From NCBI GenBank assembly GCA_012295275.1, contig CM022678.1, positions 4,505,361 to 4,566,460 of the forward strand: DNA of 61,100 nucleotides, read 5' to 3'. Origin of the DNA: Chrysomallon squamiferum. Its lineage: Eukaryota; Mollusca; Gastropoda; Neomphalida; Peltospiridae. Shown piece by piece: positions 1-22,379 of the stretch (its first letter is position 1; each line of letters begins with the position of its first letter). The notes under the pieces are model-generated. The model saw only the letters and a list, made by a program, of their open reading frames with translations. It did no database searches and was not told the origin of the DNA. The position numbers and the translations under genes are program-made.

Positions 1-105
1 CGCCACAAAGCTAAGATTATTGTTGATCTCTGAAACGAAAAGGGAGATAATTAAAATATTCTTATCAAATTTAAACGAATCGTAATTTTTTTATTTCTGC
101 TCTCT

Positions 106-155
<50 letters not shown>

Positions 156-573
156 CTACATTACCATTGCGTGTATATTTTTGTTTTACTTGTTCGGTAA
201 CAAATATAATGTAATTTTATTCTCTTAAACACGCTAAAACATGAATGTGTATATCAGGTTTTCCTTGGCTCGGTACCCAGATACAAATGTCACACAAAAT
301 GTTTAACGGTTAGAGATTAAAATCGCAGGCAGGATGTAAAATTATATTTATAATCACTACCATGTGACGATGTAACTTCCGGTTGGGGTGTAGGTGGCGG
401 ATCCACCTGCGTCTTAAGGGTCTCTCTATCTCCTATTTATTGTAAATGTGCACTTTTGACACCTAATAATTAATAACAAATCAAAAAGTGTTCAGAGTAT
501 AGTTAAATAAAACATTTCCTTCCATTACATTATTAATATTCACTTTACAAGTATAGTTTCATGCGACTGAGAT

Positions 574-631
<58 letters not shown>

Positions 632-1308
632 TGATAATAATAATAATACAGTAGTAGTGGTAGTAGTAGTAGTACTGGTGATGATGATGATGATAACATT
701 ATTGTTATCATTATCATTTATTTATTTATTGACAGTTATTTACAGCGTCCATTTATATTGATCTACTGCATATTTCAGTTATTTGTTTAAAGTTGTTTAT
801 CTATCTGTATATCTATAAATCTATATATCCATATCTATATGTGTATATATCTATATCTATCTATCTATATATATCTATGTATATATCTATCTATCTATCT
901 ATATCTATATGTGTATCTATATGTAATAAACATTCATCCATATCATATAAGATATTACGATACAATATTTTGCCTTCGGAAAAAAAACGACAAAAAAAAA
1001 CCCACCAGAAAACAAATTTAAAAAATAAATACAAAATTCCATAATAATAATTGTGTAATAATTCGAAATAACATAAAAATACTAATACTGCTGCTGCTAC
1101 AACTACTACTACTACTGCTACTATTACTACTACTGCTACTACTACTACTACTACTACTACTATTACTACTAATACTAATAATAATAATAATTTCCTGAAT
1201 AATTTAGCGTATTACAATGGACGTGTTTTGTAAGTAATTATTATATGCCTTAGAGAGTTATCTCACCCTTTAACATAGATGGCAGCACATTGAGAACGCG
1301 TGTTAATT
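1..1308. other. Upstream non-coding region of RPLP0, microsatellite-rich
   Basis: No gene is seen here. The stretch holds a (CT)n tract at about 100-151, an (AAT)n tract at about 576-650 followed by GTA repeats to about 692, a TATC/TA tetranucleotide-like tract at about 793-930 and a (CTA)n tract at about 1085-1190. The last 120 bases before 1309 should contain the RPLP0 core promoter, but no TATA box is evident. Confidence 0.6.
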
Positions 1309-1332
1309 CTTTTCGTTCGACATTTTGGATCG
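1309..1332 (+). promoter_or_regulatory. RPLP0: Probable RPLP0 transcription start and 5' leader exon (TOP-like)
   Basis: The bases CTTTTCG at 1309-1315 form a C followed by a pyrimidine run, as in 5' terminal oligopyrimidine tracts of ribosomal protein mRNAs, which link translation to mTOR signalling. A good donor, GTAAGG, starts at 1333. The leader would splice to an acceptor ending at 1885 (TTTGTCTAG), giving a second exon with 44 untranslated bases before the ATG at 1930. The exact start site is inferred from the motif only. Confidence 0.55.
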
Positions 1333-1929
1333 GTAAGGCGTGCGTTTCTTGCTCCTCATATATTATGATTTCATACAGTTACTAGAAACCTTTTCTTAAC
1401 TGTTTTAATTATAAATTAACAGAGTAATACGTATTGTTTTTCAAGATCTAACGGGTTAATAGAAATTAGATTAAATAAAGGGTTGAAAAGTCCAAAATGC
1501 CTGAGAAGAATAAAATGAAAACACGTGTTTCAAGATGGAAACTTTAAAAAGTAACCCAAAAGGATTTTACAATCATAGATCGTATTGTAACCAATATTTA
1601 ACATTTAAACACATCCAACATATTATAATAATTATAGCAGGAACTTTGAATATTTGAAAGCAAAATACAGATGAAAACTTAAATCTTTCATTTGCCCGGT
1701 TTATCTACATCCGTAACATTGCTGATACAGTGATACACTGATAGCAGTTTGCATATATTCTGCATGCACCTACATATTTTATTTTTCCAGTAGATACATA
1801 TTTCATAATTTATTGGTTAAATTTTTTAAAGATCATGCACATTTCGTCACTTGATTCCTTTCATTTAAATTTTTTCTTTGTCTAGGTTCTATCTTTAAAC
1901 AAGCTTAAGCTATCCCTGATTCCACAAAG

Positions 1930-11665
<9,736 letters not shown>

Positions 11666-11788
11666 AGTTGTCTACCTTCACTTTTGTTCAAAATGGTGGA
11701 ATAGACAGATTTGACAAGATTACTACATCCCTAAAAAAAAAAATGTTCCAGTAGCCGGTTTGACCATATGGCATTGGACATAAATAAT

Positions 11789-11794
11789 AATAAA
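11789..11794 (+). terminator. RPLP0: Poly(A) signal AATAAA of RPLP0
   Basis: AATAAA occurs 124 bases after the RPLP0 stop in an A-rich context. It is the first canonical signal downstream and gives a short 3' UTR, as usual for ribosomal protein genes. Confidence 0.6.
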
Positions 11795-13099
11795 AAAAAA
11801 TTAAAAAGATTAAATGGAGTTCTTTATTAATTTTAGTTTAAAAAAAAATCTTGTTACGGTAGAAAAATATCTTGATTTTTGGTGCAAAAGATTTATGTAA
11901 GATGTAGCTTCTAATGCTAGCTTTACTTATTTGTTTTTATATATATATTTGGTGACATTGCACGTAATTCATGAAAACTGGTAAATAGGATGACTAACAA
12001 ACGTATTGTAATGGTCAAGAACAGCCACGCAAAGATTTCACTGGTTCATTCTATGGAGGTTAAATTTTAATCGTATTCAAAATCTGAAATGCGTCATAAA
12101 AGTGGTTTAAAGTTGTACCTGTAAAGAGTGTCCGTGAAGATATTTGCCAGCGTGTCTTTGCTGATATGCCACAATATATTCAGCATGCAGTGGTAATTTG
12201 AAACTGTTTTTGGGCGTCCAGTCTTAGTAACGAAGTGTGACACAAAAGGCGTACAGTTTAAAATGCATGGACGCCACTAGTACGCGACTGGGCTGCTATT
12301 CAGTTGTAAATGGGTAAAATGACGGCGTCAAGATATTCTGCATTAGTATTATTGCAGCTTGATAGATCGCTCAAAACAACTTCTATTTAAAAAGTGTCCT
12401 GCGCCTTTTCTTCGTGAAGCGAAAAAGTCGTTTACCTTTCAGAATGTTGAGTAATCTTGACGGTATGTAAATTAGAAGTGAACAAATGCGCTACTTACTG
12501 CATTTTTAACACCGAAATCAAATGCTTGTTCATTCACAATCATTTGTATACGTTTTTCTCTAGAGACGGGATATCTGTTACACAAATGTACTCTCAGCGG
12601 GTATCATCTTGCACGATAAAAGCAGTCTTAAAGAAGTGCAATTAAACACCTTCAAATTGCGCAATGTGAAATTACGTAATGCAATTTTGTGTAATAACTG
12701 AACACCTGCGTATGCACAAAAATGTGGCTTAATATTCTGGTGCAGTAATTGATGCGGTGTACTAGCAGGTTTATGTGAAACAGGTCCGATAACTGACACG
12801 GTAAATAACACGTTATGCAAAACGTACTCGTGCGTGGAATATTAATTCTAATTTAAAAGAAGTTCATTTCATTGTCGAACATAAATACTCGTTCAGACGA
12901 AACCTTAGAAATCTTGTGGTAGGGAAGATCCAAAGGTGCTATAGCGAAACCCCAACAACATATTGATCAAAGTACATGGTATGTGCTGTTCAGTCATCCT
13001 TGTCTTTATAACGATCCTTTGACGCTAATCGTAATAATAAGCGATAACGAGTTTCCTTTCTAATTAGCGTGCTTGTTAAATAATATAAATGACGCCACA

Positions 13100-13361
13100 T
13101 TAACTGTAGATATAAAAATGTCAAGAAACAAAAGCATTTCTTTTCAGTTATGCTCACTCCCAAGTAAAATCAGGGAGGCTGAAACAACAACTACATTCAA
13201 AACTCCACTAAAGACCCATTTCTTTCAAACCCACGTTGTTAATATTATAGCTGTTTTATTTTTTCCAATTTTAGTGTTTAAGTTTACACTAAAGCACCCT
13301 TGAACTTACTTAGTATGGAAAAGGTACTCTATAAATACGGTATAATAATAAAAATAATAAC
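13100..13361 (+). mobile_element. 3' remnant of a non-LTR retrotransposon (L2/CR1-like)
   Basis: One frame reads SLPSKIREAETTTTFKTPLK followed by THFF. This resembles the C-terminal end typical of L2/CR1-type reverse transcriptase proteins (SLP..IR.A.....FK..LKTHLF, recalled from the family). The coding remnant is followed by GGAAAAGGTACTCTATAAAT and a TAATAATAAAAATAATAA tail, as seen at the 3' ends of such elements. The catalytic part is absent, so this is a dead 5'-truncated copy. Boundaries are approximate and no target-site duplication was established. Confidence 0.55.
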
Positions 13362-14121
13362 TTCTTCGTATCACCATTTTTTTCTTTCTTATGTAATAAG
13401 CATTATGTTTTGAAGGACAGTATCCAGGGCACCTACGTCTATCCACCATTTTCTCAAATCCTCAATCGGGCTCTGAAGTAAAATTCTTGTCCTCGATACA
13501 TCGATATCCGTTGACAATATTTATCAGAAAATGTTTTACGAACGGCTTAAACAATCAAAACGTGTGTGGTACGTACAATAACTGAACTGTCGACATTCGT
13601 GTCCAATCACATTAACAATCGTTAGAGAGAACGCGCGGCGTGTTTTACGGTCGTAACAAAACAGATCGCGAGTAAATTGCTACCTGTGATAATTTATCCG
13701 GGGTGGCAAATGTGTCCAGTGGTGCATGAAAACGTAATTCGATATTTTAACAAACTTGTCGATCTGTCTGTGTCACAAAATCCTTGTCATGCGAGAAGTA
13801 GTGACGAGATTAGCGTGTTGGTTTCTTATTTATTAATTACCAATTATCGTTATCGTTGTTATATTATTATTTATATTGTTATTGTTGGTGGTGGTGTTAA
13901 TTTTATTTATTTATAACTGCTCTAATTGTTAAACAATTATGTTAGGCCTATTCATAACATTTCTTTCTTTTTCTATTTTCTTTTTTTCAAAATTGGTTTA
14001 ACTGATTAATAATTAATTGCTTAATAAATGGCAGGTGTTGTATTAGTTATCTGTTAAACGCTTTAACAATTTATCAGTTAGAAACAAGATATCTTTACAC
14101 ATATCTCTTAAAAAATATATA

Positions 14122-14125
<4 letters not shown>

Positions 14126-14160
<35 letters not shown>

Positions 14161-14193
14161 TAATTAATAAATAAATAAATTTAAAAAAAAAGC

Positions 14194-14229
<36 letters not shown>

Positions 14230-14460
14230 TTAAAACAACAATAAATATATCCATAAATAAATAAATAAAATATCTCGCTTTTTTAAAAATTAAATTCAGC
14301 AGGGCTTTATTCAGAATAAAAACAGCTTAAAAGGCGAGATTATCAGAAACGATCCTGCCATGAATTATGCATACGGTTATCGGTTTTAACTTCTCCTGTT
14401 TCACGTTATACTCAGAACGCTATATCACTGGCGTATCTTTCGTATAGTGGTACGTGTACA

Positions 14461-14509
<49 letters not shown>

Positions 14510-14544
14510 GATGATGATGATGAAGCAAAAGAAGAATTGTAGAA

Positions 14545-14597
<53 letters not shown>

Positions 14598-14600
14598 AGG
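14126..14600. repeat. AAT and GTA trinucleotide microsatellites
   Basis: AAT repeats run at about 14126-14270 and 14461-14508, and a pure GTA tract at about 14549-14597. The order AAT, GATGAT, GTA resembles the compound tract at 576-692. Confidence 0.9.
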
Positions 14601-14962
14601 TACAGTAATTTCTCAAATCATAATACCGATACAACGTAGAAGGTTACTTGAAATCATTACGAGCATACAGATGATTAATGATATAATCATCATTTGCTGT
14701 GAATGTCGTTAGATAAATGTATTCAGAATATCATGTCTTAGATCTGTAATCATTCTTTGTTTATCTGTCCGTATGTCTATCTGTCTGTCTATCCATCTAT
14801 CCATCCATCCATTTATTTTTGTTGTTGTTTTCGTTTTGATAGTGCTGGCTGTGATGGTGCTTTTAAATTGTTCATTTTCACAAGACAACAATGTTGATTA
14901 TAATCTTTCATGCTGTGTATATAGATAGAAATACAGATAGACGATCAGAGAGATAGACAGAC

Positions 14963-14963
14963 A

Positions 14964-15024
<61 letters not shown>
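14963..15024. repeat. (AC)n microsatellite
   Basis: About 30 uninterrupted AC units. Confidence 0.95.
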
Positions 15025-15027
<3 letters not shown>

Positions 15028-17003
15028 CCTAGCTACATACATAACAAACATATATGTATATATATAGACATGAGAGGTGAAAATGTTTTCCGCATGAGTC
15101 TTTCTCTCGTCATATTGAACACATTATTTTCAACTCCCGAAAGTTAAAATAACCTTTCTTACTTATTTCTTTGTCACCGTTTTTATTCCCTGTATTTCAG
15201 ACCTTTATTTCAATAAATCTTTATTCGTACAGTTTGTCAATGACAATGTATTTCAAAATCACGACGTCGAAATGAATGAGAAGTTTTCGCGGACTCCGTG
15301 TATAGGTGCACCCATACGTAACGATATGAATATTCATAGGGTCGCGGTCCTTAACAACGACTGTGTGGGTCTGTCTCGTTAAGCCTACACTTACATCGTG
15401 GGAAAACAATCAAGGCTTGTAAAAGTACTTTGACTCACGCGCTGGCCGCGTTTTTGTTCAGTAACAATGGAAACAAATTAGTTAACAGAAAGGCTATAGA
15501 TCCGATTCCGTCATAAACATTTGGGACAAAAGGCAGTTTTCTTACTTTCTCACGTGAAAAGTGTATACAAAGCATATTTTTTACGATCGTTTCAGGCTCG
15601 GCTGTATTTATTCACGTACAGCAATGTTGACAGTGACAATCCGATACTGTGCGAGATAAAAGATAAAAATATTGATTGAAAAAAAAAAAGATAGCGGTGA
15701 GTATACTTCAGTCTGTCACTGTTGCCAGGCATGTCGTATGTACGAGTCGCGACAATCGAAACTGTAGACGGATCGTACACGTCTGATACCAGTTAAGTCG
15801 TAACAATTAACGTCCATTGTGGACAGCAATACGTTAGTTACTTCACGCTCAAGGATTATGGATACAAATTTGTTTGTTTAAAAGATTCACGAAGTGTGGG
15901 GGGAAATAATAAATAACGACAATTGAGGTGTTGTTTCTATTTTGTCGTATCAAGTTTACACTGCCATACATGGGAAGTGAATCAAACGACTCTAAACGCG
16001 TTTTGTCCAGATTATAATTACGTGTTCACCTGTGTTTGTGTAATTGTAGACGTACATTCTATGTGGATTAAACCTGGAATTTGTTAAAAAGAAAAAAAAA
16101 AGAAGAGTTCACGACTGGATAATTAAAAATAATAATAAAATAACTCTAAAGCAAGAAGACTAGGATTAGCGGTCATTGTATTCATTGTGTAATTTGTTCC
16201 GATAATATTTTTCTAAAAACATCAGTTTCTATGGTTTTAGAAATACAGCTACTGTTACGTCCGCACAAAAAAAAAAATATCACGTCTTTGTGAATTATTA
16301 TATAAAGACCATACTGTTTAATCCTTTTTCAGCCAAACAACAGACATAACTAGCCTTCAGCAACATACGTCATTCCATTTCAACGTTTTGTACAACAGTC
16401 AGTACTTGTGCACCTGGATCGAAGGCGAAGTCTTAAGACCTTTACATTTAAACTCTCAGCAAGAAGCTTTTTTTCTTTTTTTTTTCCCTCTTGCCATTGT
16501 TTGATCATTCAGTATTGGGATTTGCGTGGCAGCATCGTTTAGTAATCAACATACCTGCAGAGCGATTATCGATTTGTGTGATGAAGCAAATTATCCGGCA
16601 ATTATTGTTTTATTTCTACATCGGTGGTGCTTAGTCCACTAAAAAAGGAAAGGTTGTGTTGTGGAAATTCTTCCAGTGTGAATTTTTAGTTTTGCTAATT
16701 TTCTGTAATTAGTTGTTTCTATTTCAGATGTGTTTTCTTTTTTCGGGTTTTGTTTTTTTCTTCTTCTTTTTTATTTCTTAAAGGATGGTAAGTTGTATTT
16801 TTAATTGAAGATCGTTTTTTATCTTATTTTTTTATTTTATTTTGATTTGATTTGACACTTGATGCAAAAAAGAGTCCAGAAAAATAAAATAAAAAGTTAA
16901 AAGGAGTAGAAAAAATAAACAAAAAACAGAAAATAGATGAAACTAGAAATAACACATTTTTAAAACATTCTTCTAGTAAATTTTCACGACATTTTCTTCC
17001 AAC

Positions 17004-17942
17004 ATGGCGTCCGCTTACCTGGGACCGGAAAGTCACAAACCGCTTTCGGTCATTTCCGAGAGCTTCCAGAAACGTTACAAACTCCCGGAGTTCGGCGAGT
17101 GTGAAAAATTCAGCTTCGGACCGCAGTACGAAGAACGAATGTACAAGCTCATTCACAAATACCTCGATCTGGAAACGGTCGACAAACTGTGCTACGTGGG
17201 CGACAACAAGGGCAGCATCGCGTCTCTCCTCCAGGAGAAATTCGTTCTGCTGGAACCGGTCACCACGGTCGTGCCCGGACATTTCCACTACGCCGAGACG
17301 GGCGGACACAAGATGCTTCCGATTCGCATTGCGCATGTCGGTGCGGAGGAGTACTTCCGTCAGCTGGTGAAGGAGAACAAAGCAGGAAAGCCGACAGTCT
17401 TCGACAAGGTGATTCTGAAGGAGGTGGTGCGGTACTTCACCAATCCCGAGCAGTTGTATCAGAACGTCCTCAGGTGTCTGAGCGAAAGGGGGAAATTACT
17501 CATCATTCACAGAGCTGGCTCGTTGACGACGCTGCCTTATTTTAAAGACGCCAAACAAAGGTTTGTAATCATCATCATCATCATCATATAATCTTATTCT
17601 TTTTTTTTTTTTCTCCGAAAGCCTAAGCCAAAGTCATATATATAAAAGAAATGTACTGAATCAAAATCGCCATCGTTCTAATCATTCACTTCATATCATA
17701 ATAATAAAATTTACTTCTTCATCTTTATCGGAATTTACGTCATCGTGAAAATCATCATCATAAATTTACGTCGTCATAATCGTCATCATAAATTGACATC
17801 ATCATCATCATTATGAAATGTATTTCTGTTTCATTCAGTTATGCTTTGTTCTGATCATCAAATGTTAAATTTTGTTATCATCATCATCATCAACATCGAC
17901 ATATTTTTTATTCTCATTAAATATTACACATACACACATACA

Positions 17943-17974
<32 letters not shown>

Positions 17975-18771
17975 CACACATACATAGATACGTACATACA
18001 AACAAACATACACACATATAATATATACATCTATATATAGTACAGTACAGAGTAATCTGTATTATCTGACATACTATGGTATCTAGAACTGTTCAAAATT
18101 AAGTCTTGTCGGCTTTCATAGTAAGTACGCTGTCTTGATGGCTTCCTTTTAGAGCATTCAAAAATGTTAATTTAATATATATATATATTTTCGTTTTGTT
18201 TTGTTTTGTTTTGTTTTATATCTTCTTCTCTTTTTTTTTCTTTTTTTTTTAAATTAATATTATTGAGTGGAACGAATTAACGATAAAGAAGTCTATCTAA
18301 ACAAAACACATGACATAATATGAAGTGTGATCTAATATTATCTGGAAGGAAGTAATAAATGTTAGTTTGACTCATAACTCCATTTATTGTGTTCTGTAAT
18401 GATAAAGAGTATACTCCTGCCTCTATTCAAATTTAAAACAACATTTTAACTCTGGCTGTTTTATTACCTTTTTCAAGGTCGTTATAAATTCTTAACTTAA
18501 AAGATGTTTGTCATATGTAAAAATTACGATTAATCTAATCAGATATGGTATAAAATTAAGTATTTGCCTTAAAGTTTTTTTCTTAAAACGTTTTTCTTAT
18601 AACGTAAATTCCTGAATAAATGCTTCCATATCTTTACTCTCTTCCTTTATTATTATTTTGCTGTTGTTATTACTACTACAATAACGACGAAGACGACTAT
18701 GACTGCGACGACTACTACCACTAGTCTACTGTTATTATTATTTTACTATTATTATTATTACTATTATTATG

Positions 18772-18807
<36 letters not shown>

Positions 18808-19258
18808 ATTTGCCGACAACGAACCCCCGTACTCAAACATCATCAAGACTCTGCAGGGCTGCGGCATGGACGTCCAGTGGGAGCTGGAATGTCTTCCAAT
18901 AGTGATGCCGAAGAGGAAATGGTTTTCGATGATGAAAGAAAAATACCCACCCCAAATGGACCTCTTGAGCGACTTCGAGGTCGTGTCGGGCATGCGCGAG
19001 TTGTCCGAAGGCGTTCTCAAGTATTCCTACGACAACGATCTCGTGGAATTCGACGACAGGCTGCTGTTCATCACCGCGACACCGTCTCACTTCGAGCAAG
19101 GGTTGCCGTCGGTGTTCAGGTTTGGCGAGAACCGGGTTCTGCCCACGCCTTCGCCACGTGACCTTCGATTAAGCATGGATCTCACGCCGGAGATTAGCGA
19201 ACTGATAAAACTGAAGGCGGAGAAAATGAAGCAGATAAAACCAAGGCCGAGAAGATGA
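17004..19258 (+). CDS. Class I SAM-dependent methyltransferase-like protein, two exons
   Basis: Exons 17004-17560 and 18808-19258 join in frame (GTTTGT donor, TATTCAG acceptor, AG|A codon) to give 335 residues. The start ATGG follows CCAAC, a good context. Residues 62-73 (LCYVGDNKGSIA) sit after a predicted beta strand, like methyltransferase motif I, although the usual GxGxG is replaced by GDNKG. E84 in LLEP fits the acidic end of strand 2. Residues 133-145 (FDKVILKEVVRYF) and 163-172 (GKLLIIHRAG) match the later strand and helix pattern of Methyltransf_11-type folds. The C-terminus is basic (KPRPRR). No signal peptide or membrane segment is seen. The substrate is unknown. Codons are strongly G/C-ending, unlike the AT-rich flanks. 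AATAAA signals follow at 19314 and 19377. That it is an expressed gene is well supported; the enzyme class is an inference from motif spacing. Confidence 0.8.
17561..18807. repeat. Microsatellite-rich intron of the methyltransferase-like gene
   Basis: The intron contains TCA repeats near 17566-17590 and 17750-17900, TA-rich tracts at 17940-18030 and a TTA tract that runs directly into the 3' splice site (about 18735-18804). Because the repeat borders the acceptor, its length could vary the polypyrimidine tract. Confidence 0.7.
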
Positions 19259-19313
19259 TTGCGTTTTGTTTTAGTGATTAAAGATAAACAAACAAACAAA
19301 CAAACAAAGAAAT

Positions 19314-19382
19314 AATAAAAAATGAAAAAGAAAAAAAGTAAAAAAAGAAACAGATGCAAAAAATTTAAGAATTCTAAATAAA
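19314..19382 (+). terminator. Poly(A) signals of the methyltransferase-like gene
   Basis: AATAAA occurs at 19314-19319 and 19377-19382, 56 and 119 bases after the stop codon. Either could be used. Confidence 0.5.
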
Positions 19383-20057
19383 AATTAGAAAATGAAATAT
19401 TTATATTATAGACAGTGAAAAACAATTACAGATTAAAAAAAAAAAAAAAATTAAATGTTTGAGCGATAGATTCTTTTGGCGAGGTTATTTTAAACGAAGA
19501 TGCAGTTCGACAAATGTCAGCAAAGAATAAAACTGTTGAACATTTTTGTCTTAAGTCGTTAAGATCCAAACCCGGGTTTAGAATTCGAGAGACTCTAGGC
19601 TGTCATAAAACAAAAACAACAACAAAACATTATTCACAAATAAAATCTGTCGATAACCGTGACAAACATGTCTATCAACTTTATCTTTCATTTTCAGATC
19701 TTAAGGCCCAGTGCCGGATTTACAATTCAAAAGACTTAAAGTTAAAAAACGTTCTTGGAGTCCCAAATATATATATATACATATATTGTCAATTAAAATA
19801 CTTCAGCGTTCAAAATGATTGAACGTAAGTAATAATAGAGACATCGTTACTATAGATGTTCTTCAGATACGTAGCCGTCCATGCAGTTGTGGTAATGGGC
19901 TTTTGAAGACTGTAGAAGTTCTTGTTATACAACTGTAACAATTGAATTTTCCACCATTCAGTCGTTAAGCCATAAACGTATCCAGATTCCATGGTGGAAT
20001 CGAGACATCAAGTTCTTCAGATGATCAAGTATAAAAAAAAAATGAATGCTGTGTGTT

Positions 20058-20300
20058 GGCTTCTGCAGCTTATTATTTCTCTGTATAAATATTAACACAA
20101 TATTGTTGCATCTACTCGGAAAGCTTTGGCATTTTGAGCATAACAGTATAATCAGTGTTTTAAGTTCTTTTTCACATGAGATATGAGATTATGTGGCTTC
20201 CGCAGTTTATACATTCTCTTTATTTATCAACATAATATTGTTGCAACTACTCAAAAGCTTTGGCTGTTTGAGGATAGCAGCTGAGTTAATGTTTTTATTA
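20058..20300. repeat. Diverged direct repeat, about 105 bases, two copies
   Basis: 20058-20167 and about 20195-20299 share GGCTTC.GCAG.TTAT, ATAATATTGTTGCA.CTACTC and AAAGCTTTGGC. The offset is about 138 bases. A third start (GGAGGCTTCC) is at about 20301. No function is visible. Confidence 0.7.
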
Positions 20301-20607
20301 GGAGGCTTCCACTTGCAGTTAAGAGAATATCTGGGCAAACAATCCGGTTTTTTTTTTTAAACTGGACTGTTTCTTACAAAAACTTTGTGTAATGTTAATT
20401 CTATTTTGAAAAAAGTTTACAGTCTTCCTATCGTTCTCTCTCTCTTTCCTTCTTTCTTTCTTCTTCTTCTTTTTCTTCTTCTTCTTCATCTTATTATTAT
20501 TATTACTGCTCTACTACTATACTAGTTATTAATAAGCATAATTATTGTTCTTCTTCTTACAATGTTACTATTATTAATATGTATTATTATCATTATTACT
20601 GTTATTA

Positions 20608-20647
<40 letters not shown>

Positions 20648-21596
20648 GCCCTTTCCATTATATTGTTGCTCAAAAAACAACAACAACAACGAGAAACTTA
20701 ATATTATTAACATTTACTGTGATCAAAGTTTTATTTCTAAATAGATCATTTTAATAAAATAATATAATTTGTCTTATAATAAAGCGATGTAATGAAATGT
20801 TGTGTTGTTTCTGTTTTCGTTGACGTAGTTGTTTTATTGTTATCTGAAACTGGATGTTGTTTGGAGAGCAATGATTGGAATGATATAAAGCATTATAGCT
20901 TTTGAAATGCAGTAAATATGAAAATTTTAACTTCTTCTTCTTCTTCTTCTTATTATTATTACTGCTACGTTCTCCAAACTATTCACTTTCTGTTCTTTAA
21001 CCTATTTTTGACCGTTTTGAAACTACTCCACGTTCGTTCATTATATGTTTTACAAATTACAAAACACATGAAATAAAATTTTATTTCTCTGCCTTTTGTA
21101 CGTACGCCTGGTGTCTGCCAGTACTTCTTACGTTTGCTAAAAATAAACGGATTTGCTAATGTTTTTGTCAGCCATTATTAAATGCTGACCGATGACACGT
21201 CACAGCAATCTTGCTTCAGTCTTATCGGAAACTTTGAATTAAAATTTTGAACTCGCCAAACCACGAAAAATATCATACCTTCGTTTACAAAAGTACTATG
21301 AAATATAGTTGTCAGCTATCTTCTAAATCTGGCATTCGGATTCGGAGCTGGCATTAACTGGGCCTGATGTGGTTCACGTTTAAGTCAGTTAAGTGTGCGA
21401 TCAGTGTGTCTAGAACTGTGCAGTTTTCATGTGTGCAACAAATGAATAAGATTTTGAAATACAAGGCTTTCCTTTTTTACCGATTACATTTCTATAAAGT
21501 ATTGCTGTAACTTTAATGCTACAGGCACTTCCCTTAATATGACAGTAGTTTTATGATCCAAAACGTATCATATATACATCTGTTTTTTTCTTGTGA

Positions 21597-21818
21597 AAAT
21601 AAATGCATAAAGAAAGAAAGAAAGAAAAAGAATGATAATAATAAAGATAGAATTTAAAAAAATTGCGGTGTTAAAAACATATGATGGATAAGTTATGAAA
21701 ATAAATGCATAAAGAAAAAATAATGATAATAATAAGAAAGAATTTAAAAAATGGCGATGTTAATAATAAGAAAGAATTTAAAAAATGGCGATGTTAAAAA
21801 CATATGATGGATTGATTA
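21597..21818. repeat. Nested tandem duplication
   Basis: The unit AAAATAAATGCATAAAGAAA through AAAAACATATGATGGAT occurs twice, at about 21597 and 21698. The second copy has a further internal duplication of AATAATAAGAAAGAATTTAA. Near-identity of the units suggests a recent event. Confidence 0.85.
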
Positions 21819-22297
21819 CATTGATTCAGTTCACTGACTAATGCCGATGGGTGTGATCAGTGACGTCATCACGATTTGGTGGACGGGACAAAGGTGAAGA
21901 GGTCGACTATAGGGACAGAGACAGTGATACTGAACCAAATTGTCAGTCAGCCAAACATTTAAATTGAATGTCACCTGGAGTTCGGTGACTTTTATTTATT
22001 TTTGGATTTTTAAAAAAAAAATTATTTTGTTTTGTTTTTTTGTCGATTTCTTTAATGAATCTTTATATATGGTTTTTTGTTTGTTCAGTTAAGACATGAC
22101 TTTTAAATAAACTTTGCAATAAATATCAAAATACGCAACATACCTCTGTGCTGAATCACTAATATAAATTATAATTAAAACAAATATTCAAATATATGCC
22201 CTAGCAATTCATCCATTGGGGTATTGTTATTCATCTTACTATAGAATAACAGACATTCGCATGAAAAAAAAAAAAGATATAAAAATAAGGAAAATAA

Positions 22298-22301
<4 letters not shown>

Positions 22302-22377
<76 letters not shown>
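22302..22377. repeat. (GA)n microsatellite
   Basis: About 38 uninterrupted GA units. Confidence 0.95.

Positions 22378-22379
<2 letters not shown>

Larger units (their letters stand above)
11800..16970. other. Gene-free interval between RPLP0 and the methyltransferase-like gene
   Basis: No supported coding exon is seen. It holds a LINE 3' remnant (about 13100-13361), (AAT)n tracts at 14126-14270 and 14461-14508, a (GTA)n tract at 14549-14597 and an (AC)n tract at about 14963-15024. The remainder is non-repetitive sequence in which I see nothing. The last few hundred bases probably include the promoter and 5' UTR of the next gene. Confidence 0.6.

Noticed and set aside
561-761. Poly-Asn/poly-Val open frames at AAT and GTA tracts here and near 14.4-14.6, 18.7, 20.6 and 57.7 kb
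   Set aside because: They are trinucleotide repeats that stay open in every frame without stop triplets; there is no gene context.
16824-17336. 170-residue open frame on the minus strand opposite the methyltransferase-like exon
   Set aside because: It is the complement of a GC-rich coding exon, with a low-complexity Phe-rich tail, and has no recognisable domain.
19810-19992. 60-residue minus-strand open frame and similar short frames in 19.8-24 kb
   Set aside because: No domain, no splice-site support, and lengths expected by chance.
20600-20680. Possible second LINE 3' end (minus strand ATGGAAAGGGCTTAATAAT)
   Set aside because: The match to the remnant at 13.3 kb is too short and no coding remnant lies next to it.
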